Shown here: piece after piece, positions 11,321-24,562 of the stretch
How the letters are laid out: every line of letters starts with the position of its first letter
Position numbering within the stretch: the first letter of the stretch is position 1
From: Solenopsis invicta
Lineage: Eukaryota > Arthropoda > Insecta > Hymenoptera > Formicidae
Direction: 5' to 3'
Length of the DNA stretch: 64,000 nt
NCBI RefSeq assembly: GCF_016802725.1
Contig: NC_052668.1
Span: 26,468,501-26,532,500 of the forward strand
The notes under the pieces: model-generated
What the model was told of the DNA's origin: nothing
Databases searched by the model: none
What the model saw: the letters and a program-made list of their open reading frames with translations, nothing else
Position numbers and translations under genes: made by a program

Positions 11321-11490
11321 AGGGAAAATTTACGACGTGCGCGCTTCTTAGAGTGTTTTGCTTCCAGACAAGAATTACTATTTTTTCAATAAAATATTCT
11401 GTATCACAAGGATCATTAACATGTAATCAGCAGTCATAGTCTTGTTTGCAAAATAATAAGAGTCACTTAGCAATATAATAAAAAGGAAAA

Positions 11491-13013
11491 ATGGAGAAAG
11501 TCTATGTGCAAGTGAAAGACAACTCGCTGTCAATAGAACGTATTTTACGTCCAATAACGTACACCTCCTGGCTCCTGGGTGTCGGTGTAGCACATCCGCG
11601 AAAGTGTCCCAAAGCTATAACAATAATTATACGTGTAATTTACATGTCTGTGTATTTCTATATTTGGGTATACGACCTAGCAATTTTCAGTTTTGTCGAC
11701 AAACGTAGCAATTTAAGGAATGAGTTCAAAATTGTTTTTTACATGAGTGGTCTAATGTTTCTGCTGGAATACACATCAATTTTTTATAATATTTATCATG
11801 GAATCAGGCAGTACAACAAGTGGCCCGAACTTATGGATAGATTGAAAGAACTCGATCAGAAGATCAGGAAAGAAATATCCATGAATGACAGATCTATAAA
11901 AATTGTCGAAGCGCTAGCAATTTTCATAACGTTTATTTTCAGTTCTTTGTGGTTAATTTTTCACATTCTGTACTTATTAGGTTCAGTAAACATAATTTCA
12001 GTGAATTCAGTGAATAATTTACTGTTTTGCTTTATATTAGCTCAATCTTTGATCAACAGCTTCGTCTTCGACATTGTCGTCTATGTGTTATATCGCAGAT
12101 TTCTAACATTAAATAAATTGATTGAACAGTTGGATCAGTTATCCGATGTGCAATGGATCGCGTTCAAGATTAGACGCATCAGAGAATTGCATGCCGGTGA
12201 GTCTTTGCGAATGTTATATAACACAATAATGTAAATCTGTATGGCTCAAAATATAATTTAATAATACCTACAAAAAAATTGCGATGATATTATAGTCAAA
12301 TTGTAAATTCTGTTGCGTAGATATTTGTGACCTCGCCAGCATAGTAAACGACATTCACGGTCTTCATCTCCTCATCTGCGCCGGGAATTGCTTCAGCAAA
12401 GCTGTAATTTCATTATTTGTTCTTTTGTTTAACATTCGCTATGCTGAGTGGTTATATAAGATACAAAATTACTTAGTTTTTGCAAATTCAATGCAATTCT
12501 ATCTGATTTGTTGGATTTGCACACTCGCGTGTGAAGAATCCAATAGGACCGGAAGAATCATACACAAAATTACATTGAATTGTAATCCTGCGATAATCAC
12601 GAGGCGAGTAATCAATCGATTTTAGAAATGCAATCTGCATTGAAAGATCCGAATAGCAAACAACATTCTTATTGTAGCAGCAGTCACAATCCGTATGTCG
12701 TGGAAAATTTTTTGCGCAGAAATCTGGACCTAGAGTGTGTCACAAAGGAGATCAATAATTTTTCGATTCAACTGCAGCATAATCGTGTTGCATTTACAGC
12801 GTGCAATTTCTTCGAAGTAAACAATTCTTCGTACGGTTGGGTGAGTATATAATTTAATTATTTCATTACAGTTTCTGTAAATGAGAAGCTCCATTCAAAT
12901 TATAAATAACACGAGTTATCAGAACAATTAAATAAAGTAAACTTGTTTTTCAGTTTGTCGGGGTGGTCGTCACTTATGTACTTATTTTTCTACAAATGAC
13001 TTTTAAATTATAG
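11491..13013 (+). pseudogene. Gustatory receptor copy C, frameshifted in exon 2
   Basis: Third member of the receptor family. Exon equivalents: 11491-12196, 12321-12840 and 12954-13013, with GTGAGT donors, AG acceptors and the same intron phases as copies A and B. Exon 1 is fully open. Exon 2 is 520 bases against 527 in copy A: seven bases are missing at 12591/12592, between CCTGC and GATAATCAC. The shifted frame meets TAG at 12623-12625, while the correct frame resumes downstream and is open to the donor. Exon 3 encodes TYVLIFLQM, a degraded end motif. Without the deletion the product would be about 430 residues. The single lesion and otherwise clean frame indicate recent loss, an allele segregating for the deletion, or an assembly error. 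A truncated product would lack the last membrane spans. Confidence 0.85.
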
Positions 13014-13365
13014 TGTATTTGAAGCATTTGAAAATGTGTTGATATCCAATTATCATATAGATAGCATTATTACATGATGCGCAACTAATTAGGTTCGCGT
13101 AGCGTCTCGTTTCCGATACAATATATCTTACTGATTTACATTGATTTAATTAGCAATTAGAACTTTAAGAAAACATCAATCCGTGGAAAGTACTGTACAG
13201 ACATACGCGTCTCGTGCTTTCAATCTCGTAGATGTTACACAGTTCTGTCGCTTATTCCAATAGCTATCTTGATCGCAACAGACGTCATCATCGCAGAAAT
13301 AATGTCTAATAACCAGAGTAAATATATTCTTGACGCACTTAATGTAGTTGCAGCTTTATGCACTA

Positions 13366-13496
13366 TTGGGATATTTGGGAACTTTGGCCGCCTCAATAAG
13401 AATATTACACGGCTATGTTCATACTACACACTCATATTTGAGAGTATGAAATAGACATGGAATATTCTTATTGAGGCGGCCTTAGTTAAAATTCCA
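13366..13496. mobile_element. 131-base MITE with TA target duplication
   Basis: Long inverted arms: GGCCGCCTCAATAAGAATAT at about 13386 and its complement at about 13461-13480. Outer ends are TTGGGATATTTGG and the complement of AAATTCCAA. TA flanks both sides (13364-13365 and 13497-13498). The matching place behind copy A (about 4617) is empty, so the insertion happened after the units duplicated. Non-coding. Confidence 0.75.
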
Positions 13497-13498
13497 AT

Positions 13499-14574
13499 AA
13501 AAATAACGCAATATTACCAGGAAGTATATAATTCCTTTTCTCCCATATCGAATTAAATAAGATTAATTTAACGTCTTAAGATTAGAGGTATTTATATAAA
13601 TTTTATTGTATATATTCCAACATGTAGAATAAAAATTTGCTCGATATAACTTATAACGTACAATGCTTAATCGCAGTTTGGGACACCATCGATATGGAAA
13701 AAGCGTTCGTAAGAATGATTCTCACGGTGATTCAATGATGAATTAATGATTCGCGGTTGTTTGTTGCTTATAGGACTTGTGCTTTGATCTAGTTTATGCG
13801 TTCTGTTGTATCTCTGTATTAATAAAGTGATTTCTGTAAGCAACGACAGATATTTTCTTCATTATGAGTGTGCGAGTACTGTGAGTGAATTCTAATCTCG
13901 CAAGCGCAACAATATGTTATCAGAAACTTGAAACATATACATATAATTAAAGCATATTATTTAAATATCAACGGATATGAAATTAGTTTTTTTACTGATT
14001 TCTGTAAATGCATTATAGCATCTGATAATTATTTTGTTAGTTGTTTATATAAGAATATAACTAGAAAATGTTAATATGATACAATAATTAAACAAAATAT
14101 GAAAAAAATTTTATTGCTTAATTTGAAATCATTCTTTCAAATAATTAATGTACCTTACCTCAAAAGTTACAGATTTCGACTCAATCGAAAGTCTTTTCTT
14201 GCGAAAAATTAATCGAGTTATTTTTTCCTTCGACTTGTATAAATTTTTTGTTAAACAATAAGTATTGAATCGAACAAAATAAATTATAATTTAAAGGCGC
14301 CTACGTTTAACGGGTATACCAGGTAAAAAACTTTCCAATCTAAATGCAATGTATCTGCAATTGACAATATATCATTCAAAGTGGCTTGCTTTGAATGATA
14401 AGAAATTTAGAAATGTCAAAGAAATAAGAAAATTGCTTGATGAATTTATTGTAAGAAAAGATCAGGTTATCTGTCAAATCGGAATCTATAATTTGTCTGA
14501 AAGATTAAAGAAGATATAGAAAAATAATAGAGATTATTTTCATGAACAATATTGGAATATTTCACCAATAAATA
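13499..14574 (+). repeat. Duplicated 3' flank of copy C, no gene
   Basis: About 13499-14045 aligns with the copy A flank (4625-4727 and 5634-6105), including the empty TA site near 13608. About 14050-14574 is AT-rich; a small inverted repeat around 14375-14400 (TCATTCAAAGTGGCTTGCTT and TTTGAATGA) is visible. No coding sequence. Confidence 0.5.
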
Positions 14575-15727
14575 GATGAGAAAGTGGTATTATGGGCACT
14601 CTTTTACATTTTATTCAATATCTATGTTAATATTTAAATTTTATATTAAAACTTAACGATTATATTTATTACAACGTTGTTTAACAGATTTTAGATTCAA
14701 AAGTTATTAATATTCATATAATATTACCTAGGATGTGATTTATAAAAATGTGACGACACTGCATAATGGGTCGAAGAGGATCAAAAGTGGTAATATAGGC
14801 CACCACAAAAATAAATTTAAAATTTAATTCAAAAAAGTATATTTTGATTCAAAAAATATATTTTATTACAAAATTATACTTTTAATTTTTCATGGTTTAA
14901 AATTTTTCTACGTTTAAAAACAAAGAGATGTCATTTTAACTTTATTTAATGTCAAACAATAAGATTAAAATGATAAATTTAATAAGATAACAGAGCTAGT
15001 ATAAATTAAAAAAACATAATATAATATAATAAAAATGATATATAATATAAAAATGTCGAATGAAACGAGCAAACAATTTGGTGTTAAAATAATAAAGTTT
15101 CTTTAATCTTTAGCAATGAGTACACAAGAAAAATCTGCGAAGTCGAAACATCGTACACTTATTATTAAAAATTAAAGACACATTATTATTTTAATTGTTT
15201 TCTCGTGTTTATATATTGGCCTTTTTATATATCGTTTAATATATTGTATTATTCTTTTCTTAAAATCTCTAATGTTTCTCAACGCAGCCATGTAGAATGA
15301 CAATTAATTTAATGAAGAATTATTTCGATATGAAAATCTCAATAGTTATAGTATCAGCATGTTTCTATATTACATTAACAATTAAAGTGCTATGCTATTG
15401 AATAATTTTGCATAATTCAATATGTACTCGTATAGCCGAATAAAAAGTTGAATAACAAAAGAAGTACTCGTGTACCTATATTTGTATCATAATACGTTCA
15501 AGTTTAAAAACTGAGAAAGTATATAATTAAAATTTTGAAATGCTCAAAAGTAAAAAAGTCTTATAGCAATTGTCAGCTATTATCTATTAGCATATTAGCT
15601 CTACTACATAACGGCAAGCTAAAAAAATAATTCTATAAGTAATTACTAGCAATTTGTTACCAATAACAACGAAAATAATACAGGTGCTCATAATACCACG
15701 ATCGATACACAATACCACTTTCTTCTC
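14575..15727. mobile_element. Non-autonomous TA-target transposon, 1153 bases
   Basis: Second member of the family at 4730-5631, in the opposite orientation. Ends: GATGAGAAAGTGGTATTATGG at the left, and at the right the complement of CACAATACCACTTTCTTCTC, each bounded by TA (14573-14574, 15728-15729). Shared internal blocks include GTGATTTATAAAAATGTGACG-like sequence (about 14735) and TTTAATGTCAAACAATAAG-like sequence (about 14945). No open frame. Confidence 0.7.
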
Positions 15728-15729
15728 TA

Positions 15730-17573
15730 CTGAATAAAAAATAATGAATTATTTATCTATAATTTAAAAATTGCCTGTATCTTTTGCCGCAATCTATCTC
15801 AATGTAGCGTAAACGTGAAAATAAATGACTGAAGATAGAAAAAAAAAACGATAACATGCGCCGTGCGCTGGGGCAAATTCGCAAACTTGAGTACGAGGAT
15901 TTATGTCGATGCGCGTGAAAATGCAAAAATGGGTAGAACACGAACACCACCTTGGTCGTTCTCCTCAATTGTGGCGAGTCTCATCTGACGATAACTTACC
16001 GCAATAAAGATAAAGTTAAGTTATACGCGAAAAAATTTATCTTGCCGAGAAAAAAGAGAGAGAGAGAGAAAGAGAAAGAGAGGCGGCCACGCACACGACG
16101 TAAAAAAAAAATGCAGCACAAAAATTCATGCGGTAACCGCGAGTTATCACCTCCAACAATAACCACATTCACTGTATTATAAATGCTAAACAAAAAAGTG
16201 GAGATTCTATACGCGGCGAAGAGCCTGCGTACCTGCAACGACGATTTGCGAGGAATTCACGATCGATGACTCTCAGAGAGAGAAAAAACCAACCCAACGC
16301 ATTCAACGCATTTTTCTTCTCGCGTTGCGCACGTTAATCCGTCTTTCTCGAGAACTATTAATAAAACGCGTGTTTATCTCCGTTTGCGATTTCTCCCCCG
16401 CGTGGGATATAAATGCGCATTAATCAGCGGACACTTACACGCGGCGCTGCATAATTAAGAGCTCCCATACCAGTCCCCGTCTCTTTTTTCGTACGCGTCA
16501 ACTCAGTCGACCAACACGCAATTCGAGATACTTCACCGCGTACAATCGAAGAACGCTTCTCGCAGACACGCGAACTTGAATCACTACCGCGTGTGCGACA
16601 TGATATTCATATTTATTCGATTCCTTCCATGAAATCACATGAGCTCGCATTTAGGAGACGCACGAGTCTTCTCGCGTGCGTCTTTCAAACCCCGAGTACA
16701 TCGGTCTAAAGTTGCACGATGGATTCCGTTGAATTATTAAAGTAAAGTAAAAAAAAATGTGTATTTTCAATTACAATAAGGACAGCTTTGTATAATAAAA
16801 ACGATATTGTTACGAAAGGGATGAAACTTATTTCAACGAATGCGATTTTACCTTCCGCGCGACGTGGCGATTTTATCTTCGTATTTATACAATTCCCCTC
16901 GGCGTGCATCGGGGGTTGAACAAACCTCGGAGTTCCTGCGTAACTCGCGCGCGGCGGCGGCCTCTCGACTTCTATTCTCCCTTTTTAACCGTAGACACTT
17001 GCCGACATAATTCCCGCCAATTCCTTTCGTTCCCTGAAGGATAGACCCGCCGCGAGACTTCGCACTTTGCCGGGAGGCTCTCTTCCATTATAATGAAATC
17101 TCGTCGTTTCCCCGACGGAGCCGCGTACGACATCCCCGTCCTCGGAGCGGAGCAGCCCCCGGAATTTTTCGATTTTCCACGGCGCAGCGCGCAGAGGGGT
17201 TGTGGCACCGAGGGGACGCCGTCGAGTAAATTGAAGCGATCCATTATACGCCGGTGCCGCGGCGAGGAAGGGGGAGCTGGGTGGTTGGGTATCAGCAAAG
17301 GGTGGAGGAGGATTGTCCGAGACAGGTTCGGGGACAGCGTCGTGAATGAACGGGGCTAGGCGCCGCAGAAGAATCGCTCGCAATTATCGGCCATGTAAAG
17401 CGGCCAGACGCGACGCGTGCTTGTTACTCGGCTATCAGTCGATTAAAGCGTTCGCATTAGTCTTCTCTCCGTCTCTCTCTTTTTTTACGAAATTGACCGA
17501 TTCGTAAACTTTCTTTCTTCGCAATGCGCAAAAACAGAAAGCGACCGAAAGATAGAATTCGACAAATAGTTTA
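15730..17573. other. Gene-free stretch with a CpG-rich island
   Basis: Nothing recognised as coding. Purine-rich GAGAGA runs lie near 16056-16085, and 16900-17400 is markedly GC- and CpG-rich with overlapping frames on both strands (up to 132 codons), a pattern typical of non-coding GC-rich DNA. It could hold a promoter or an unrecognised exon. Confidence 0.4.
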
Positions 17574-17820
17574 AGAAAGAACGATTTTGTTGAAGTATCT
17601 AACAAATATTTAACTGGATGCAGATTTGAAAATAATTTTATTGGACCGTTAAAATAATTGTGACGGACATTTAAGCACGATGGAATGTTGCAGAAAATTT
17701 TTTTCTAACAATTGCAATTTGAGAGTACAACATAATTATTTTGATGGCCTAGTGCATTATTTTCAAATCTGCATCCAACTAAATATTTAGATACTTTAAC
17801 AAAACCGTTCTTTCCGTGAA
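17574..17820. repeat. Inverted repeat of about 90-base arms
   Basis: The left arm begins GAAAGAACGATTTTGTTGAA and includes GGATGCAGATTTGAAAATAA. The right arm (about 17725-17820) is its complement, ending in AACAAAACCGTTCTTTC. The spacer is about 55 bases. Likely a decayed foldback element. Confidence 0.7.
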
Positions 17821-18424
17821 GAAATGACGTTGTACAAAAACTGTATCGATTAAAAATTTTAAAAGATTTATCTGATATCTTATAAGAATCTAGGTCGATG
17901 CAAGATAATCCCAAATAAGGAACACCTAAATCTTCATCAGATTTGAATATGGGAGACATCTTTATGATTAAAATAATGAGGAAATACTAGAACGTTTTTC
18001 CATTATCCCAATACAATTCAAAGGTACAATTTTTTTTATTAGATTTACAGTATACAAGTATCTACTAATGATTATAGTCTTTTATCCTTATATTTTTTAA
18101 TTATTATATTAGATTTTTTATATTATTCAAAGTCTCTCAATTTGATACTGATTCTGATTTTGAAAGTATACTGTTTATCTTATTACATGTATTATGTTAA
18201 TATAACATTTCTGGTTAACACGGTTAGCATTTAAAACGTTTAATAGACGAATCTGTAAAGATTTGGTGATTTTCCAGATGAATCTGTAACACTTCTAGTT
18301 ATAGCAGTATTGCGTCGACATATAAATGCAGAAGAATTCTACTTCACGTAATTAAAAAACCATGTACAATAGGATAAAAGACACAGCATTGCATGATTTT
18401 TCATAAACATTTTATTAAATAATT

Positions 18425-18451
18425 TCTCTCTCTCTCTCCCTCTCTCTCTCT
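18425..18451. repeat. (TC)n microsatellite
   Basis: Uninterrupted CT dinucleotides apart from one CCC. Low-complexity DNA in a gene-free region. Confidence 0.85.
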
Positions 18452-18654
18452 CTTGACTACAAAGCCCTAAAGTCAGACTTCAAAATGAGTGATGTGTTTT
18501 GACAATTTTTAATTCTATACGAAGATTAATTCAGGAACTTGATAATTCCTAGAAGTTATATTTGTCAAAGGTATTGAAATATAATGTGTCTCTCTCAGCA
18601 ATTATGTGATCATTGATTAATCTCTATAGATTGTATATAAATTTAATATTGTTA

Positions 18655-18935
18655 TATTATACTGAGAAAAGAGTATAGTTATAATAATTTAGCTTTGATG
18701 AAATTATTTCAATTAAATGTTTGATTAATATAATCAAATATTTAATAATATTTAGTAATTATGTTAATATTAACGAAATATAATAATAGTAACCAATCAT
18801 TATTAACTAAATGATTATTAAATATATTAAATATTTTGATACATTAAGTGAATATTTCAATGAAACTATTTCACCAAAGCTTAATAACTATTATCTAGGT
18901 TTGATTATTATTACTAGACTCTTTTTCAATGTACT
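18655..18935. mobile_element. AT-rich foldback MITE
   Basis: Ends resemble TATACTGAGAAAAGAGTATA and the complement of CTCTTTTTCAATGTA. Internal arms pair AGCTTTGATGAAATTATTTC with the complement of GAAACTATTTCACCAAAGCT. Member of the TACACTGAG-like group. Confidence 0.55.
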
Positions 18936-21900
18936 ATATCAAGAAATTCTGATATATTTAACAAAAAAGAATTAATTGTAACATCTGGCAACTCTTACAA
19001 AAATTCTAATTTACTCATTTGCTAACAGGCACATTAGTTAAAATTATCAGAATTTCAAAAGTATCACAACCAAATTTTTTTTCCATTGTACAAGAAAGAT
19101 TTAATAAATCAATCTAATATAAACCTGATGGGGATATCTAAATGAAGATCTGATCGTTGTTCTGTTTTACATGCCTGATCAGATTCTGATAAACTTTAAT
19201 CTTAATCTGATAAGGAAATACACGCAGAATAAGAAGTCAATGAAGTTAAAATAATAGTCGGGGCAGATAAAATGTGTTCTTAAAATGAAAAGATGTTGTT
19301 GCTACTGAAGCTCATTTATTTATTTATAAAATAAAACCAGGTCATTAACAGTTTTTTATTAAAACTGTTTTTCATAATTGATTCTCAATTGTTGAGAGAG
19401 AATAAGAGACCTATTTTATCTAGGAATAAACTTTTTCACACAAACATTTCAAACTAATTTGTTCTTTCTAAGTTAAAAATTATCATATATAACAATCGTG
19501 AATTACATTTTATGACAACCACATACACTAAATATAATACTTTACCCATACAACTATAGAAGTATAAATCAAGAGGTATTACATTTTATTAGCTGTTAAA
19601 ATGTAGCTGCTAAAGGAAAAATATTCGCTGTTGAATCCATTATACTATTTTCTTTTCGTAATAAAAAACTAATAACATTTATAAGAAAACTAAGAATCTT
19701 AGCTGAGACATACACGTGCTTTGATGTTAGGGCTTTGAATTTTTTCCTCAGGGAAGTATCGAGTTCCTAAATCAATTTTTAAATAGAAATAAACAAAATT
19801 GTATTTTCAAAATACATTTTATTCGCTTTGATCTTGAAGCCCAATTTCGGATACTCGACTTCGAGGAATCCTTTCATAAAATGGAATTTCACAAGAGTGA
19901 AAAATCTCATAATGCTCCGCCTTTTATTTTATTCTATGTGATTCTTTACTTACGAGAAATACAGGAATAATTCATCGCATCCATCTCTCGGAGCGGTGCT
20001 GCGTAGAATTGCGAATTCAATGCTCGACTTTATTTGCTGCATACAATATTGAGGAATAACTCAATTTTCTCAGTTTCTCATGTTAAAGTACGCTTTTAAT
20101 TTCATCCAATAAGGTATTTTACCTTTTATAGCCAATTTTTAGCAATGGCATAAAAATTTAAACTGATCGCCAATACTTGTCTCATATTACTAATACTTTT
20201 TTTTCGTGTAAGATCAACTTGGCTAGGATCACTGGAAAGAATTTCTAATCGCGGTTAACGCAAAATTAGGAAGTTGGGAATATCCAGAATAGCGACTTTT
20301 ATCATGTCGCATGTGGTTTTCTTACTGACCCACAAATTGTGTAAGCACCGGCTTCGCTTACGTAGAAATGCGAGCTTTGGATCGATGACTCGTCCACATA
20401 CATTATTAACCGTGGTAACTCGACAACACAGATATCCATGTCTGCCGTGCATCATCCCCGCGTATATACGCCCCGTGCCATTAAAATTGCAGCGAGCCGT
20501 AAGACACGCACTTCGCGAAAGAGTGCTATTAAACTTGCAGGTAAGCGATGTCGTATCAAGCTAATTATTCCAATTTGCGCGACCCTCCATCAAGTTCACG
20601 TCGCGACGACAAAATCACATTAAGGGCTTCGAGTCGCGCGTGTGTCGTTAAATTCGATTGAATCCACGACGAAAACGAGATTTTCGTATCTCAAAGAGAC
20701 GGGCTGTTAAACGATTTTGGACGTCCGCGTTCTCGCGTGAAACACAAAGGGTAGTAGGTACATTAGACAGGGACAGTTTTGATACAAATACGGAAATTAT
20801 TGTACCCATTAAAAATTAATATATACATACCTGCGTAAAGTAATTTCTCTCGGCGATTCCTCAGGTTCGTACGACCGCGGTTTAATTTATTTTTTTCACG
20901 AATGCCTCGCAATTCGTTACGCAAATGTTACCACAGCACAACAAAATTTCATAAGCGCGCGATTTAAGTTGCAAGTTGGACTAATAAAAAAGAAATTCCG
21001 ACGTGACGAGTTTCAGCCGCGAAACGACGAGGAAATAAAGAACTACGATGAGACAACTCGTTGCGACCTATACAAGCCTCATATTTTTTCGATGAAATCA
21101 CGCGGTCAATTCGGAAGACCGATAGGCGGATAGACAGAGGTATTATCTCCTTTCTAGCCCGGAGCCATGCGATTAGCCGTATAGGCGAACCTGTATCAGC
21201 CTTGACCTCTCCTCGCTCTTTGGACCGACCTGGCCAACACCGAAACCACTCGAGAAGCCCATTTCCGTCCGTCGTCACGGCAAATTGCATTTCCTTCTCG
21301 TGATCGCTCGTTATCGTCGAAAGAAGGGATTATAGCGGATGGAAAGGGATAAAGCTGCGGGCTTCATGCAGCCAGGAGGCTGAGCAACATCGGAGAATGA
21401 GAGAGAGAGAGAGAAAGATCCCTTTGCCTCTCATCGCGCCTCATTTTTGTCTCTCTTCTCGACTTCCCTATCATTTTTCTAATTCCCGCATCGCTTCGCC
21501 TCTGCTTTCGCCTCGTCTTAAGTTTCGCGCGTCTTTGAAACGAAAGGGTTACGAGCTCGCGATTAACTTCACTTCGGAATGATGAATTTTACATTGCTCA
21601 ATTTTCTTTCATCGCCGACAATGCAGCTAAGCCGCGGGAAAAAATTGAAAAATTGAGATGAACGCAGATCGTAGATCTGCCCCCTCCTCCCGACGATGTA
21701 GTTAATTAAATTTTGAAGCTTTGCGGAAGGTTTTTAATGATAACACGTTTGCGGACTAATCCCCATTTTCAAATTTGTAAACGCTTAATTCGTCGTAGAC
21801 ACGAAACTTATCTGGAAATGAAATGTAAATGTGTCAGAGCGTGTCGAAGTTTGCTGAATCAAATCTACATAAGGATCGTTTACGATCATCAATCTAACCG

Positions 21901-22665
21901 TCCGTAAAAATTCTTCTACGAGGAGCGTAAAATATTCCAATCAATATCACACGTAGAACAATAAATCATTTCTACATTTCGTTGTTTCGCACAATGCGCG
22001 CGTGTCTAATTCAGCGACGGCGCGAAAAAGTAGAAGAGGGAGAAAGGTGATCATGTTGACGAAGAATAAAGAGACTTTATGATTCAGTAACGTCATCCTT
22101 TATCTTCGTTTTGTCAGGCACACTGCGTTACATTCGCTTCTACGCGAATTGCAGCCGCGTATATCGCGAGTAACAACGAGCAGGTAAAACATACGCATAA
22201 TGTAACGCAATTCGTTCGCTTCGCCATTATGACGAATCACCATCGAGACGTAACACAATTCCAAAATTCGTCCGGCTCGTCGCACATCGCTCATTTAACG
22301 ATCGTATGATTACACGATCGCAATTGTACGTTCTAATAATTGCACAATAGTAACTGATAACAATGAATAGTCATCGGGGCATCGAGACGAGACATCGTCG
22401 TCGGTAACACGTCGGTGCAACAATGACAAATGATAAAATATAATCGTCACAACGGTAACATTAACGACGCAACAATAACGATAATTTTCATTACTACTAT
22501 TATTATTAATATAATTAACATTATTCGCTTTATACGCATCTGTCTGTTTTGCATTGTCAATAATTAAACTATGAAAAGTGATAACATCGTTCTCTCTCCT
22601 CATCGGGCGCTCTCTCTCTCTCTCTCTTTCTCTCTTTCGTATTTCCTTCGTATATGCTGCCATAT
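18936..22665. other. Gene-free stretch
   Basis: No exon, RNA gene or mobile element could be supported. 18936-20250 is AT-rich; 20250-22300 is more CpG-rich with short unrelated frames. GA/TC runs occur at about 21391-21412 and 22610-22636. Frames of 60-117 codons on both strands have arginine- and serine-rich shadow composition. Confidence 0.4.
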
Positions 22666-23125
22666 CCCTATAAGCGCTATAATATTATTTAATATTAAAT
22701 ATTATTCCTGAAATATTATTCAATATTAATAAAAAGTGATTACATGTCCACCCCTGATAATGTTATATGAATATTATGAGAAGTAAATAATATTATTTAC
22801 TTCAATGTTTTAAATTATCGGGAATATTATAACGTTTAAATGTAATAAGATCATGAATATTTTGAGCATAATAATTCACGTTAATTTTTGAACAAAAATA
22901 ATATTAGTAGAATATTTTCATAATATTCCACGGATGTTAAAGTAATATAACCACAAATATTATATATAACGGACGTATATAACATTTATATAATATTCCT
23001 ATAACATTAAAAAATATTATATTTTTGAAATAATATTCTCGGAATAATATTCTTGGGATATTATTTTAATATTATTTTTAATGATATTCGTATAATATTC
23101 TAGGAATATTGTAGCGCTTACAGGG
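22666..23125. mobile_element. 460-base MITE packed with AATATT motifs
   Basis: Inverted ends: CCCTATAAGCGCTATAATAT at the left, and the complement of AATATTGTAGCGCTTACAGGG at the right. The interior is filled with palindromic AATATT/ATAATATT words at short intervals and encodes nothing plausible. A convincing target duplication was not found, so the superfamily is open. Confidence 0.7.
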
Positions 23126-24240
23126 ATGCACATTTTACACATACATACATTTGTCGAAAAAAAATAACAAATAAAAACACAAACAACTATTGGATTAAGA
23201 AAGATCTTAAATAGAAAGATGAAGAATCGGGGGATAAGATGCACAAACAAGACCTGGCGATATTGCAGCGCGCAGGGTTCCTTCTCGCAATAAAATATCT
23301 CCGAAAATATATATTCTTCGCACGCTCCTTCCTACGTCGCACTTATTTGCTTATATCCGTTGTATTACCTTACCGCACTTCACACGTTATCATAGAGAGG
23401 GGTCTGCAGAAAGTCGAGAGAGATCAGGGATCTCTCCCCTCGCGTGTCGAAGCGATCTCGCACGGCGGAAAACGCCTTTTCGCATTCCGGGAGTATTGAC
23501 TTACACGCGCTTGGAGATACGAGATTGGCCCGGGATATTCGCTTTTTCGTTCGCGAGACGGCTCGACATCCGGAGATTTATCCACACTGCTTGCAAGGCG
23601 TGTGCGCACAATTTTGCGTCGTGGGAGAAGGACTGCGTCTGGAGAGAATTCGACGAGAAACACATGCCGGATGCTCTCTGAGCATAGAGAAGAGTCTTGT
23701 AGTATCGGCCATCTTACAGTACCGGACAATTGCTTTTAACACTAGCTAGGAGCAATTTACTGCAATGCCTGTTAACATTGTATCTCCCCATGCAACATAT
23801 GTACATAGTTGGAGGATCCCTCATTTCCGTTTAGTAGTGAAGAGTACGTGAGCATGAAACTGTATTTTCGTAACATTCGAGGACTGAACGCATTCTATTT
23901 CACTTGTAAAAACAATGACACTGATACGTAGTTTAAGAGTGTAAATATTTACTTTAATTTAATCTATCAGCAGACTTTATGTTTAAGTTTAAAAAATTTG
24001 ATAAAAAAAGATAACTTTAATGCTGGAAGACGATTTTTAAATTTCATGAAAATTGGATATTTCTATTTTTTTAAATAACTCACACTTTTGCAGATATTTT
24101 TTACTGTAAATTCTCTAGTCTAATAAAAAATATTTTAGAGTAACATTGTATTTAATGAAAATCAGTTATTCTGAACCACTTTAAAGATACAGCAAAAAAA
24201 TCTCATCGTGTCCGCTACTATAAGACTTTTCTCTAATTCC
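23126..24240. other. Gene-free stretch with CpG-rich segment
   Basis: About 23400-23700 is CpG-rich, with frames of 101 codons on both strands in the same place, which argues for shadow frames. No splice-bounded exon or known protein was recognised. The remainder is AT-rich. Confidence 0.35.
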
Positions 24241-24244
24241 TTGG

Positions 24245-24562
24245 TAAAAATTTTTCTCATAATTTTTATACGAATTGGAACATTTTTCAGAAAACTCAGC
24301 AAATCGATATCTTCTTTCAAAATTTTTCATACATGTGAATTCTGAAATATTCTAGAAATTCCTCATCCATAATTTCTAAAAAAATACTTTAAACTCTTTT
24401 ACATTTCATAACATTTCATCAGAAATTATGGAACAAAACATCTTACAAATCTCGAGATATTTCATAATTGGCATGTATGAAAAATTTTGAGAAAAGATGT
24501 AAACTTTTTGAGTGTTTCTGAAAAAGTTTCAATTCGTATAAAAAAATTTGAGAAAGTCATAA
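24245..24562. repeat. Foldback of about 120-base arms
   Basis: The left arm contains TTTTTATACGAATTGGAACA and CAAAATTTTTCATACATG. The right arm carries their complements (CATGTATGAAAAATTTTG and TTTCAATTCGTATAAAAAAA). The loop is centred near 24405. Confidence 0.65.

Noticed and set aside
16985..17383. Pro/Arg-rich frame on the - strand
   Set aside because: Mirrored by an open frame on the + strand in CpG-rich DNA; reads as a shadow.
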